A stretch of 36,751 bases of DNA from Bryobacter sp. (GTDB lineage: Bacteria > Acidobacteriota > Terriglobia > Bryobacterales > Bryobacteraceae): contig JALHNI010000060.1 in the NCBI GenBank assembly GCA_022843605.1, forward strand, positions 1-36,751, written 5' to 3'. Within the stretch, counting starts at the first letter, position 1. Each line of letters starts with the position of its first letter. The notes under the pieces were generated by a model. That model saw nothing but the letters and a program-made list of their open reading frames with translations, did no database searches and was not told where the DNA came from. Of the stretch, positions 1 to 8,002 are shown piece after piece. Both the position numbers and the translations under genes were made by a program.

Positions 1-1826
1 CCGCGGAAGCTGAAAGAGATGTTAGAGACGCCGCCGCTCACCTTGGCGTGCGGCAGGTTGGCTTTGATCCAGCGGGTGGCGTTGATGAAGTCGAGCGCGT
101 AGTTGTTGTGCTCCTCCATGCCGGTGGCGACGGTGAGAATATTGGGGTCGAAGATGATGTCTTCCGGAGGGAAGTTGAGTTCGTCCACCAGGATCCGGTA
201 GGCGCGCTCACAGATGCGGATTTTGTCCTCGTAAGTGGCGGCCTGGCCCTGTTCGTCGAAGGCCATCACGACGACGGCGGCGCCGTACTTCAGCACGGTG
301 GCCGCGTTCTGCCGGAACTTCTCTTCGCCTTCCTTCAACGAGATCGAATTGACGATGCCTTTGCCTTGCAGGCATTTGAGGCCGGCTTCGATCACTTCCC
401 ATTTGGAGGAGTCCACCATGAACGGGACCTTGGCCACTTCGGGCTCGCTGGCCAGCAACTGCAAATAGCGAGTCATGGCGGCGACGCCATCGATCATGCC
501 CTCATCCATGCAGATGTCGATGACGTTGGCGCCATTCTCCACCTGCTGCCGGGCCACGCTGACGGCTTCTTCGTACTTGCCCTCTTTAATCAGCTTGGCG
601 AACTTGGGAGAGCCGGCGACGTTGGTCCGCTCGCCGAGCATAATGTAGACGCCCTGCTGCTGGGTGAACGGCTGTGAGCCGGACAGACGCAGCGGATTGG
701 GTACCGGCGCGGCTGGCTGAGCCATGCTCACGCTGACGGCGGTGGTCTTCTTGATCTCCCTGGGATGCCGTCCTTCGAGAGCCTTGGCAATGGCCGCGAT
801 GTGCTCCGGCGTGTTGCCGCAGCAGCCTCCGGCGATGTTGATGAGCCCTCCATCAGCAAACTCCCTGAGATAGCGGCCCATGTCGGCCGGTTGCAGATCG
901 AAGCCGGTGGCCGCGAGGGGGTTCGGCAATCCGGCATTCGGATAGCACGAGACCGCCACATTGGATTTCGCCGCAAGTTCAGAGAGAAACGGATACATCA
1001 GGTCCGGACCGAGCGAACAATTCAGCCCGATCGATAACGGCTTGATGTGCTGCATGGCATTCCAGTACGCCTCGATCGTCTGCGCCGAAATCATGGTCTC
1101 GCCGCCGCGGCCCACCGCCGCCGAGATCATCACCGGCAGTTCCTTGCCGTCCTGATCGAAGACTTCGCGGATGGCGACGAGCGCCGCTTTGGCATTCAGC
1201 GAGTCAAAGATCGTCTCCACCAGCAGAAGATCGGAACCGCCGGCCATCAGCGCGCGGACCTGTTCGATGTAGGCGGCCTTCACCTGATCGAAGGTGACGA
1301 CGCGGAAGCCGGAGTCGTCGGCATCGGGAGAGTTCGAAAGGGACACCGTCAGCGGCCCGATCGCACCCGCCACAAAACGTTGACGCCCGGTCGCATTTCC
1401 GACTTTGTCGGCCCACTCGCGGCACTGCCGGGCGGACTGTTCGTTGATCTCCCAGGCCAGTCCGCTCAGGAACTTGTCCTCAATGATCTTCTGGTAGAAG
1501 TCAGGATCCTTGCGGCCACCGTGCTCGCGCGGATCATCCACGAAGAACTCGCTCTGGGTAATGCTCGTGGCCCCGAAAGTGTTCGTCTCGATGATGTCGG
1601 CCCCGGCTTCCAGGAACCGCCGGTGAATGTCGCAGATCATCTGCGGCTGGGTGAGCGAGAACAGGTCACCGTTGTTCAACAGGTCCTTCGTCGAGTTTTT
1701 GAAGCGCTCCGAACGAATCTGCGCCTCCGTCATTCCGTACTCGCGGATCGTCGTCCCCATCGCACCATCGATGATCGCGATTCGATTTTCCATCACCTTT
1801 TGAAGCGGATGCTGTGGTGTGCTCAT
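1..1826 (-). CDS. metH: Methionine synthase, cobalamin-dependent (5' part)
   Basis: Cytosolic enzyme that moves a methyl group from methyltetrahydrofolate to homocysteine through cobalamin, the last step of methionine synthesis. The reading frame is open from an ATG at 1826 to the window edge, giving about 608 of the roughly 1200 residues usual for MetH. The N-terminal homocysteine-binding barrel is complete: IIDGAMGTT near residue 18, then the zinc ligands in GLNCS (C270) and GGCCGN (C335, C336). From about residue 390 the pterin-binding domain begins (ERTNVAGSPKFAKL). The cobalamin and activation domains would lie beyond the edge. An AGGAG sits only 3 nt before the ATG, so M12 is a possible alternative start. 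The gene is preceded by a structured leader. metK lies 18 kb away, so two methionine-cycle genes share the window. Confidence 0.95.
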   Translation of the reverse strand, partial: MSTPQHPLQKVMENRIAIIDGAMGTTIREYGMTEAQIRSERFKNSTKDLLNNGDLFSLTQPQMICDIHRRFLEAGADIIETNTFGATSITQSEFFVDDPREHGGRKDPDFYQKIIEDKFLSGLAWEINEQSARQCREWADKVGNATGRQRFVAGAIGPLTVSLSNSPDADDSGFRVVTFDQVKAAYIEQVRALMAGGSDLLLVETIFDSLNAKAALVAIREVFDQDGKELPVMISAAVGRGGETMISAQTIEAYWNAMQHIKPLSIGLNCSLGPDLMYPFLSELAAKSNVAVSCYPNAGLPNPLAATGFDLQPADMGRYLREFADGGLINIAGGCCGNTPEHIAAIAKALEGRHPREIKKTTAVSVSMAQPAAPVPNPLRLSGSQPFTQQQGVYIMLGERTNVAGSPKFAKLIKEGKYEEAVSVARQQVENGANVIDICMDEGMIDGVAAMTRYLQLLASEPEVAKVPFMVDSSKWEVIEAGLKCLQGKGIVNSISLKEGEEKFRQNAATVLKYGAAVVVMAFDEQGQAATYEDKIRICERAYRILVDELNFPPEDIIFDPNILTVATGMEEHNNYALDFINATRWIKANLPHAKVSGGVSNISFSFR

Positions 1827-1955
1827 GTTCTCCTGATCGACTAACCGACTCCCCATCGGTACTATCGGGCCCTCTTGGCGGTCTCAATAGTGTTCAGTTG
1901 GATCCCGTTCGCAGTCTGCGATGGGGCAAGTTTTGCAACGCTTGGCGAGTTGCGC
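1827..1955 (-). promoter_or_regulatory. Structured 5' leader of metH
   Basis: Reading on the minus strand toward metH, the leader can form a hairpin with GCAAC/GTTGC arms (1953-1935), then a closing stem CCCCATCG (1926-1919) with CGATGGGG (1858-1851). Inside that stem lie a perfect hairpin TCGCA-GAC-TGCGA (1921-1909, sharing three bases with the closing stem) and a six-pair hairpin CTATTG/CGATAG (1890-1862, one G-U pair). The closing stem ends 24 nt before the start codon. An AT-rich segment with a possible -10 TATTAT (1977-1972) lies just upstream. I could not match the cobalamin, SAM-I or SAH riboswitch cores. That it regulates metH is an inference from position and pairing. Confidence 0.4.
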
Positions 1956-2344
1956 GGTTTACTAGTACTACATAATATCAACATATCTTGATTCGTAGAT
2001 AGGAACGATGCGAAATGTACGCTGGACTCGCCGCTCGTCTTGAGACGCGTTGCCTCGCGAATCCTGCCCGGCACGCCTGAGGTACCTTACCGCGACCGTT
2101 CAGCAGATTGTGTGCATGTTGTTGATTATAGAGAAGGACCAGCGAAGTTTCTAAGCAACCAGGCCCGTAGGGCGGCGTTCAGGACGAGCGCTTATCCTTA
2201 TTTGATGGAGGCAATCTTCGACGCCAGCGAGACCAGCCCGGCCTGTTCTCCCCGATGGGAGCCCAGGGCGAGCGTCAGCAATAGGGGGCTCGCTTTCGTG
2301 AACTATTCTATCCGGCGAAGGCGGCGGCCCGGACGGAGCCGGGC

Positions 2345-2587
2345 AACGAAACGAACCGGGGAGTGCTTGATTATGTGGAACTTGGGGCGCTAGCGGACCA
2401 GGCGCCGGAACCGGGCGCGGAACTGGAGCAACAGGCGTTGCAGCCAGGAGAGGTCATCGGGTTCGGCGAAGGCGACCGCGACTGGCGGACCGCCGGGAGG
2501 AGTGCCGCGCATGGAAGAACCGGGATGCGGCTGCATTGCGCGAGTCTATCAGAGTTCCTGGAGCGCGGTAACGAAACGAACCGGGGA
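2345..2587. repeat. 18-bp direct repeat, two copies 225 bp apart
   Basis: The sequence AACGAAACGAACCGGGGA occurs exactly at 2345-2362 and again at 2570-2587. The flanks do not continue the match. Chance occurrence of an exact 18-mer twice within 250 bp is very unlikely. The interval holds a possible 40-codon frame on the minus strand. It could be a duplicated target, a dispersed genome repeat or a remnant of a small mobile element. Confidence 0.7.
2390..2512 (-). CDS. Possible 40-residue protein, unrecognised
   Basis: ATG at 2512 to TAG at 2390. The predicted protein starts MRGTPPGGPPVAVAF and ends in a basic, aromatic helix-like tail (LLLQFRARFRRLVR). Codon use looks like that of nearby genes, with mostly G or C in third position. 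There is no ribosome-binding site and no recognised family. It lies exactly between the two copies of the 18-bp direct repeat, which is the main reason to list it. Confidence 0.15.
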   Translation of the reverse strand: MRGTPPGGPPVAVAFAEPDDLSWLQRLLLQFRARFRRLVR

Positions 2588-2631
2588 CTCATTGCGGGAG
2601 AGAATCGGCAGGACGCTGTGACCGGAAATGA

Positions 2632-3135
2632 TCACCCAAAGAGAGCGTCAACGGGAATAGCGATGGGAGCGGCGGTGAGGGTGCCGCCGGCGGGGATTTC
2701 GTGGAGACCGTGGTTGCGGGTGAACTGCCAGGCTGTGCGCTGGTCAGGGTCAATAATCCAGACGGTGGGGACGCCCCAGGCGTGATACTCCTCGCCTTTG
2801 GCGATCACTTCGCTGAGGCGGTCGTTGGGGGAAAGGATTTCGACGCAGAGGTGGATGGCTTCAGTGGGGTAGGGATCCTGAGTTCGGTCGGCAAGTTCGA
2901 CAGCCACGTCGGGCACGAGATAGCGGTGCTCGTTGAGACGCACCGTTAGTTCAGTGGCGGCTTCGAATCCGGGGAAGCCGTCATCAATCAACTTAAAGAG
3001 CAGTCCCTGAAGCCGGGCGTGTTTGCGGGTGGGCATGGGTTTCTGGGTCAGAATGCCTTCCCGATACTCGCACGCAGGCTTGTAGTTCGCCTGAAGATAT
3101 TCGTCGACCGGAATGAGAGTGGTGCTCGCGGCCAT
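2632..3135 (-). CDS. Uma2 family (DUF820) restriction-endonuclease-fold protein
   Basis: A 167-residue protein of the Uma2 family, widespread in cyanobacteria and acidobacteria and built on the PD-(D/E)XK nuclease fold; the biological role is unknown. The family pattern is present: an EYREG segment near residue 23, VPDVAVE (D76), CVEILSP (E99), a downstream lysine (K113) and GVPTVWIIDP near 121-130. These are the residues expected to form the metal site, so it looks intact. I chose the ATG at 3135, which gives the usual family start; the frame stays open 24 codons further upstream, toward the divergent secreted-protein gene. It stands alone, with no partner gene that would suggest a pathway. 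Confidence 0.85.
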   Translation of the reverse strand: MAASTTLIPVDEYLQANYKPACEYREGILTQKPMPTRKHARLQGLLFKLIDDGFPGFEAATELTVRLNEHRYLVPDVAVELADRTQDPYPTEAIHLCVEILSPNDRLSEVIAKGEEYHAWGVPTVWIIDPDQRTAWQFTRNHGLHEIPAGGTLTAAPIAIPVDALFG

Positions 3136-3219
3136 GACCGTATGATAGCGCCAGAAACATATCCCAAACAGATGGCATTTTGGACTAAAGCTGACCGCCG
3201 GGAGCACCGATACCCTGCC

Positions 3220-3789
3220 ATGGATCGCCGCAGTTGTTTGCTTCTGGCATTTCCGGCTTCGCTGAGCGGCGCATCGCCACTGGCCGGGCGTTGGCGGTCA
3301 GTGACGACAACTCGCGGGGGCATCGGGGCGGTCTACGAGTTCCGTTCGAACGGACGGGCCACTTACAGCTCAGTCGCGCTAGTGGACATGGAGTACCAGT
3401 TGGCGGGCAATCAGTTGACGCTGGGTGGGCAGGCGGTGGGGGTCGGTTGGCACGCGGACGGCAGGATGCAATTGAACTTTGGCCAAGGTCAGGTGGAGGA
3501 CTTCACGCGCCAAGGCAAGGTGACCGAGGCAACGCAACCGCTGTTGGGCGAATGGAAAGGCCGCCGCGAGATGGCGGGCCGGCGGGCGCCGGTGAGCTTG
3601 CAGTTCCACGCCAACCGCCGGGCGGTGATGGCCGTTTTCCTGAAGAGCGTCGCTGGGCAGTACCTGGTAACCGGCGACGGGTGGACGTTGACCCTGCCGG
3701 GATTGCCCAGCCGCCGGATCACAGCGGAGCCGGAACAATTGGTGATTCAAGCCGTGAATGGCGATCCGCATCGGTTCGCTCGACTTTAG
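3220..3789 (+). CDS. Small exported protein of two similar halves, function unknown
   Basis: A 189-residue protein. The ATG at 3220 gives a short basic start and a hydrophobic segment (RRSCLLLAFPASLSGASP), so it is probably exported. The mature part shows two related halves: residues 22-70 run G-x-W, YEFRSNGRA, Y-x-LAGNQLTL, and residues 110-160 run G-x-W, LQFHANRRA, Y-x-VTGDGWTLTL. Each half looks like a beta-meander of the kind seen in lipocalin-like domains, but I do not recognise the family. The frame stays open upstream, but the earlier starts lack a signal. Its TAG (3787-3789) overlaps the TAA of the helicase gene on the other strand (3788-3786). It is divergent from the Uma2 gene with 84 bp between starts. 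Confidence 0.65.
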   Translation: MDRRSCLLLAFPASLSGASPLAGRWRSVTTTRGGIGAVYEFRSNGRATYSSVALVDMEYQLAGNQLTLGGQAVGVGWHADGRMQLNFGQGQVEDFTRQGKVTEATQPLLGEWKGRREMAGRRAPVSLQFHANRRAVMAVFLKSVAGQYLVTGDGWTLTLPGLPSRRITAEPEQLVIQAVNGDPHRFARL

Positions 3790-6700
3790 GCCGGTCGCGC
3801 GGCGGGTTCAGCAATCTGGGTGCTGAGTTCGACATAGCGGCAAAGAGCATTCGCCAGTTCCATCTGCCGCGGGGTGCGGCACTCGGGGGACAACAACCGG
3901 GGGCTACCGACAACGATGCAGGCACAGCGGGCGCGCGAGGTGGCCACATTGAAGCGATTCAGGTTGTACAGGAATTCCATGCCCCGGGGCGCGTCCTCGG
4001 GCGAAGACGTCGCGAGTGAGTAAATGACGACGGCGGCTTGCTGGCCCTGGAACTTGTCGACAGTGCCGACGCGGGCCTGGGGTAGCCGTTGCTGCAGCAG
4101 ATTGACCTGATCGTTGTAAGGGGCGACGATCAGGATGTCCTCCGATGTGACCGGAAGCGTCTCGCCGGCGGCGTTGATCCAGTGCCCGAGTTGCAGAGTG
4201 TCGACGAGGCGGGAAACGGCATCCACTTCTTCCGGCGAATTGCTTTGGTTGCCTTCGTGATGAAGCGGTAGGAACCAAAGCCCGGAACCCGAGAAGCCTG
4301 CCGAAGCTTCGAGGGCCTGGCCCGCAAGGTTGGCGTGGGATTGCAGGCGGTTTTCGTAGAAGAGTTCCGAGGTGAAACGGCAGAGGGTGGGGTGCAACCG
4401 CCAGGTTTCGCCAAGGAAGAGGCCGCGCGAGGGATGAAGGGTGCGGGCGTCGCCCAACAGATGCGCGAGGGCCGAAATGTCGGAGCCTTCGGGATGGCTA
4501 CCCTGCTGGGGCTGCTCCAACTGCTGCGGATCGCCCAGAAGCACCAGGCTCTTGCCGGCGGCGGCGCAGGCGAGTACATTGGCGAGCGACATCTGGCCGG
4601 CTTCGTCCACCACCAGCACGTCGACGGCTTCCACAAACTCCGGGCGGGCCCACAGCCAGGGCGTGCCGCCGAGGACATTGACTTCGCCGGAGACAAGTAA
4701 GTCGCAGGCCTCAGAATTGGAGGAAATTGCACGGATGCCGGTCTCGTCCTCCTCGTCGCCTTCGCAGCGATGCGCGCAGCGCAGACCGGACGCGCCGGTC
4801 TCGATGACGCCATCGAGTAAGTTCCGAATCACCTTGTGGCTAACGGCGGTGACGCCGACTCGTTTGCCTTGGGCGACAAGTTCCGCAATGATGCGCGCGC
4901 CGGTATAGGTTTTGCCGGCGCCGGGCGGGCCCTGGATGGGGAAAGTGGTGCGATCGAGCGAGAGGCCGATCCGGACGGCCTGTTCGACCGTCGTTTCAGG
5001 AACTGCGCTCTGGAGGGTTTGTCCCGCGGAGAGCCTGGGCGGAAGGCGCAGGAGGAGGTCGCGCGCGGCCCGGAATTCGCTGGCGGGGCTATCCATGCCA
5101 TGGACCACGATCCATTCGGCGAGGCGCAGCACGGCGGAGGACAGCGCCTTGGTATCGAACCGCTTGTGGGAGAAGACCGAGTTGGGATGAACGGCATCGA
5201 GCGCGGCCGGTTTCTTGATGTCGACCGTCCGGGCAACGGGATCGGCGGCGATGACTTGACCGAACTTGGTGGCGTCCGGCGTGTAGAGATCGTCCCCTGG
5301 CTTGATAGAGCACTCCTGCGATGGGTAAGCGTACCGGTCAATGGGGGAGCGCTCGCGCGGCGTCTGCTTGGGCAGGCGCTGGCGGTGTTCGAGACCGCCG
5401 ATGGCGGCTTTCTCATCGAACAGGTCTTCTTCGGCGAGGTCGCGCAGGCGGAAGAATTCCCACCACTTCACTTTCTCCTCGCGCCGATGCCAATCGAGCG
5501 CATGGGCGAGGAGCCACTGGGCCGCTTGGCCTGGGGTACGCTGGGCCGGCTCTTCGGGCAGATCGGACGTGAGGGCGCTGAAGACGGCCGCCACATGGGC
5601 TTGCAACTCAGTGGCCTCGGGAGTCGCGGGGAGGGGCGGAGCGACGGGCCGAGCGATCTGCGCGCCCTGGGCGATGGCCATGGCGCGGAGTTCTTCCAGC
5701 CATTGGCGCAAACGTTCCGTGGCGCGGCAATCGTCTTCGTTGTAGCGTTCCACGATTTCCACGGCCTCGGCGTCGAGCGGCTGATGAGCGGGGCCGAGTT
5801 CCAACTGGTGCTCAATCAAGTGGCGGGCCGGATTGGCGTCAGCGAGCGGCATGGCGCGTGAGAAACCGCAGAACTGCTCGAGGGCTTTGAGCGAATAGTG
5901 TTCGACGCTGGCGCGCAGGCTTTGGCGGGTGAGGCTGTGGAGGTCCACGAAGATCTCGCCGCGCAGGAGTTCGTCCACCTGCGTTTCGCGGGTGGCGTAG
6001 CGCCGCATCAGGCGCTTGACGGCGCCGGTTTCGTAGCCGCCGAAGTGGTAGATATGCAGGCCGGGATGCTGAACCAGACGCTGGTGCGCGAGGTCAATGA
6101 GCCATTCGAAGGCGGCGCGCTCGGACTGGCGATCGAGGGCCCAGCGGCCGTGATAAGTACCGTCCGCGGTGAGGACGCCGAAGAGATACTCGCGGCCGCC
6201 GTCTTCGACAAAGGGGTCGCCTTCGAAGTCGAGGAAGAGGTCACCGGGAGAGGGCTCCGGGAGGCGCGCAAGGCCTTTGGCCGCCTCGACGGCAAGTAAC
6301 TCGAAGCGCCGCTCACCACTCAGGCGCGCGTCGAGTTGGACACGGGCCTGTTCACGGATCCGGGTGTAACTCTCCCTTGCGCCACGCGCCGGGCGAAACG
6401 GGATGGGCAAGGGGACAGCTGCGAGAGTGGCCAGCGTTTCAACGTTCTGCTGGAGTAACTCCTTGCGGTGCGATTTGGTTACGCCGGCGACCAGAGATAG
6501 ATGGTCATCGCGGCGGCGTTGCGTGTCGCACCGCTTCCACCAGCGGCACAGCTCACAATGGTTGACCGGTTCAGGATATGTGGCTGGAGCGAGACCCTGC
6601 ACGGCGGCTTCGAGCGAACGCTTGACGGCGCGGTAGTAAGCGGAGAAGGCCGCGGTGCGATAACTTTCGGGAACAAACTGAGTTTCCGGACGGATGACGT

Positions 6701-7196
6701 GAAATTGCTCAGGTTCGGCACCTTGCAGATCGCCGAGTAACTCACCGTAGAGGCACAGCTGCAGGATCGTTTCGGCTTTCGTTTCGGAGGCCAACTTACA
6801 GTCGATGACTTCGTAGGACCAGGACCCCAGGCCACTGGGCCGCTCGACGCGGCGCAAGAGGTCGGGGCGGCCACCCCAAGAACCTTGCCGAAGGCAACCC
6901 TGGTAGATGACATCGACGCCTTGCCGCATTGCGGCAAGGGTGCTGGCGGCGGCCCGGGCTTCGAACTCTTCGCTGAGGTCAACGATCGCGAGCCCCTGCG
7001 CACGAAGCGAGTCGAGATAGGCCTTCTCGTGATCTAAGCCGCGCTGGCGCAGCACGACGAGATGGGGGGCTTCCCAGGCGGGTTCGGCGATCTCGCCGCG
7101 GGCGGCGCCAAGGCTGAGCGAGGTGAGGTGCGAACAGGAGAGGTGATTGGCTAGGTCGGTTGCCGATAGGGTGAGCTTTGTTTGGTGGATTCGCAT
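3786..7196 (-). CDS. TM0106-type RecB-like nuclease fused to exonuclease-like and SF1 helicase domains
   Basis: A 1136-residue cytosolic protein predicted to process DNA. Residues 1-230 form a Cas4/RecB-like nuclease: four cysteines for an iron-sulfur cluster (C21, then C214-x2-C217-x5-C223) and a PD-(D/E)XK site (D112 in GGRPDLL, D132 and K134 in IDCKLA). Residues 315-500 form an RNase H-like exonuclease domain (FLDFEGD at 321-327, FVDLH near 416, YNEDD at 485-489). From about residue 720 there is a superfamily 1 helicase of the Dna2/UPF1 type: Walker A GPPGAGKT (756-763), Walker B VVDEAGQ (862-868), GDPQQL (888-893), DKFQGQ and LNRFNVATSRA near the end. I chose ATG 7196, where the nuclease domain starts; the frame is open 69 codons upstream but that part is unlike the family and overlaps the divergent gene. 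All key residues are present. Confidence 0.9.
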   Translation of the reverse strand: MRIHQTKLTLSATDLANHLSCSHLTSLSLGAARGEIAEPAWEAPHLVVLRQRGLDHEKAYLDSLRAQGLAIVDLSEEFEARAAASTLAAMRQGVDVIYQGCLRQGSWGGRPDLLRRVERPSGLGSWSYEVIDCKLASETKAETILQLCLYGELLGDLQGAEPEQFHVIRPETQFVPESYRTAAFSAYYRAVKRSLEAAVQGLAPATYPEPVNHCELCRWWKRCDTQRRRDDHLSLVAGVTKSHRKELLQQNVETLATLAAVPLPIPFRPARGARESYTRIREQARVQLDARLSGERRFELLAVEAAKGLARLPEPSPGDLFLDFEGDPFVEDGGREYLFGVLTADGTYHGRWALDRQSERAAFEWLIDLAHQRLVQHPGLHIYHFGGYETGAVKRLMRRYATRETQVDELLRGEIFVDLHSLTRQSLRASVEHYSLKALEQFCGFSRAMPLADANPARHLIEHQLELGPAHQPLDAEAVEIVERYNEDDCRATERLRQWLEELRAMAIAQGAQIARPVAPPLPATPEATELQAHVAAVFSALTSDLPEEPAQRTPGQAAQWLLAHALDWHRREEKVKWWEFFRLRDLAEEDLFDEKAAIGGLEHRQRLPKQTPRERSPIDRYAYPSQECSIKPGDDLYTPDATKFGQVIAADPVARTVDIKKPAALDAVHPNSVFSHKRFDTKALSSAVLRLAEWIVVHGMDSPASEFRAARDLLLRLPPRLSAGQTLQSAVPETTVEQAVRIGLSLDRTTFPIQGPPGAGKTYTGARIIAELVAQGKRVGVTAVSHKVIRNLLDGVIETGASGLRCAHRCEGDEEDETGIRAISSNSEACDLLVSGEVNVLGGTPWLWARPEFVEAVDVLVVDEAGQMSLANVLACAAAGKSLVLLGDPQQLEQPQQGSHPEGSDISALAHLLGDARTLHPSRGLFLGETWRLHPTLCRFTSELFYENRLQSHANLAGQALEASAGFSGSGLWFLPLHHEGNQSNSPEEVDAVSRLVDTLQLGHWINAAGETLPVTSEDILIVAPYNDQVNLLQQRLPQARVGTVDKFQGQQAAVVIYSLATSSPEDAPRGMEFLYNLNRFNVATSRARCACIVVGSPRLLSPECRTPRQMELANALCRYVELSTQIAEPAARPA

Positions 7197-7320
7197 GGGC
7201 TGACGGCCGGAAGTCGCACGGCGCGAACTAGTCCTTCGATTATGACCGGTTCCCGATTGCCCTGGCTCGCGACGAGTGATAGGCTGGCCCCCGTCTAGAT
7301 AAAACTCGGGGGACTCGTGC

Positions 7321-7875
7321 TTGCAAGCACAGAGTTCAGAATTTGGGAAAACGTTGAGAACTCTTATTGTTTTGCTGGGTCTGGTGAGTGCGGCTGGGTT
7401 CACCCCTGCGGCGCCTGTACTTTATGACATCAGTTTCACCGGAGGAACTGGACTACCTCCCACCTCGGGAACGTTCCTTTACGACGCGGCTGTTCCCGTA
7501 TTTTCGAACTTCTTCGTGCTGTGGAATGGGTTCACGTTTGACCTCACGGCATCGGCGAACTCGGCGACCATCACGGGACCCTGCGACACGGCTGGTCCAG
7601 CGGCGGCGGACGCTTTCGCCTTTCTCACGACGCCAGCGTGCAACGATGGCTGGAGTGTGGTTCAGTTTAGCTCTCCGGTCGTGAATTTCTACTTCGTTAG
7701 CAATTCTGGCCCCTCTTTTCCCATCGACGCCTCTGCGACAACAACAATCGGCCAGGTTTTTGCCGCCGGGGATTTCTCGGTCTCGGAGTCAGTTCCGGAG
7801 CCCACGACTCTATGGCTCGTACTCAGCGGCGGGGTGTTCTTCAGCTGGCAACGACGGCGTCGAAAGATTCGTTAG
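7321..7875 (+). CDS. PEP-CTERM sorting-signal protein
   Basis: A secreted protein of 184 residues. It has an N-terminal signal (LRTLIVLLGLVSAAGFTPAAP), a Thr/Ser/Ala-rich beta-type middle, and a C-terminal PEP-CTERM tripartite signal: VPEPTT, a hydrophobic helix (LWLVLSGGVFFSW) and a basic end (RRRRK). In the PEP-CTERM/exosortase system this tail is recognised and cut by an exosortase, and the system is usually tied to exopolysaccharide production; no exosortase is in this window. Two TTG starts are possible: 7321 (GGGGGA 8 nt upstream) and 7354 (GGGA 5 nt upstream, more typical signal peptide). It is divergent from the helicase gene. The surface function cannot be told from sequence. Confidence 0.8.
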   Translation: MQAQSSEFGKTLRTLIVLLGLVSAAGFTPAAPVLYDISFTGGTGLPPTSGTFLYDAAVPVFSNFFVLWNGFTFDLTASANSATITGPCDTAGPAAADAFAFLTTPACNDGWSVVQFSSPVVNFYFVSNSGPSFPIDASATTTIGQVFAAGDFSVSESVPEPTTLWLVLSGGVFFSWQRRRRKIR

Positions 7876-8002
7876 TTGGGGATCGGAGATCGGTTCAGAA
7901 ACGCTGTGACGGCCATCCACGGAGTCTGTCGAAGATAGGGTTCGGGAAGAGCCAAGTGAGAAAATCCGCTTCGGCCGGGCTGGCGGTCATCGGAAAGAGT
8001 GG

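Larger units (their letters stand above)
1956..2631. other. Stretch without a convincing gene
   Basis: About 680 bp between the metH leader and the Uma2 gene. The open frames on both strands are short, mutually overlapping and unlike any family I know. The first part (1956-2010) is AT-rich and probably holds the metH promoter. From 2200 the DNA is GC-rich and contains an 18-bp direct repeat and a possible 40-codon frame, listed separately. It may be decayed coding sequence or a small repeat element. Confidence 0.5.

Noticed and set aside
1827..1955. Known cobalamin, SAM-I or SAH riboswitch before metH
   Set aside because: None of the conserved core sequences I remember for these classes is present, although the region can fold.
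2040..2785. Two overlapping plus-strand frames of 117 and 140 codons
   Set aside because: They overlap each other and the 3' end of the Uma2 gene, with no domain or ribosome site.
4836..5861. 341-codon open frame antisense to the helicase gene
   Set aside because: It is the shadow of a high-GC gene; its protein is Gly/Glu-rich and unlike any family, while the minus strand shows a complete set of helicase and nuclease motifs.
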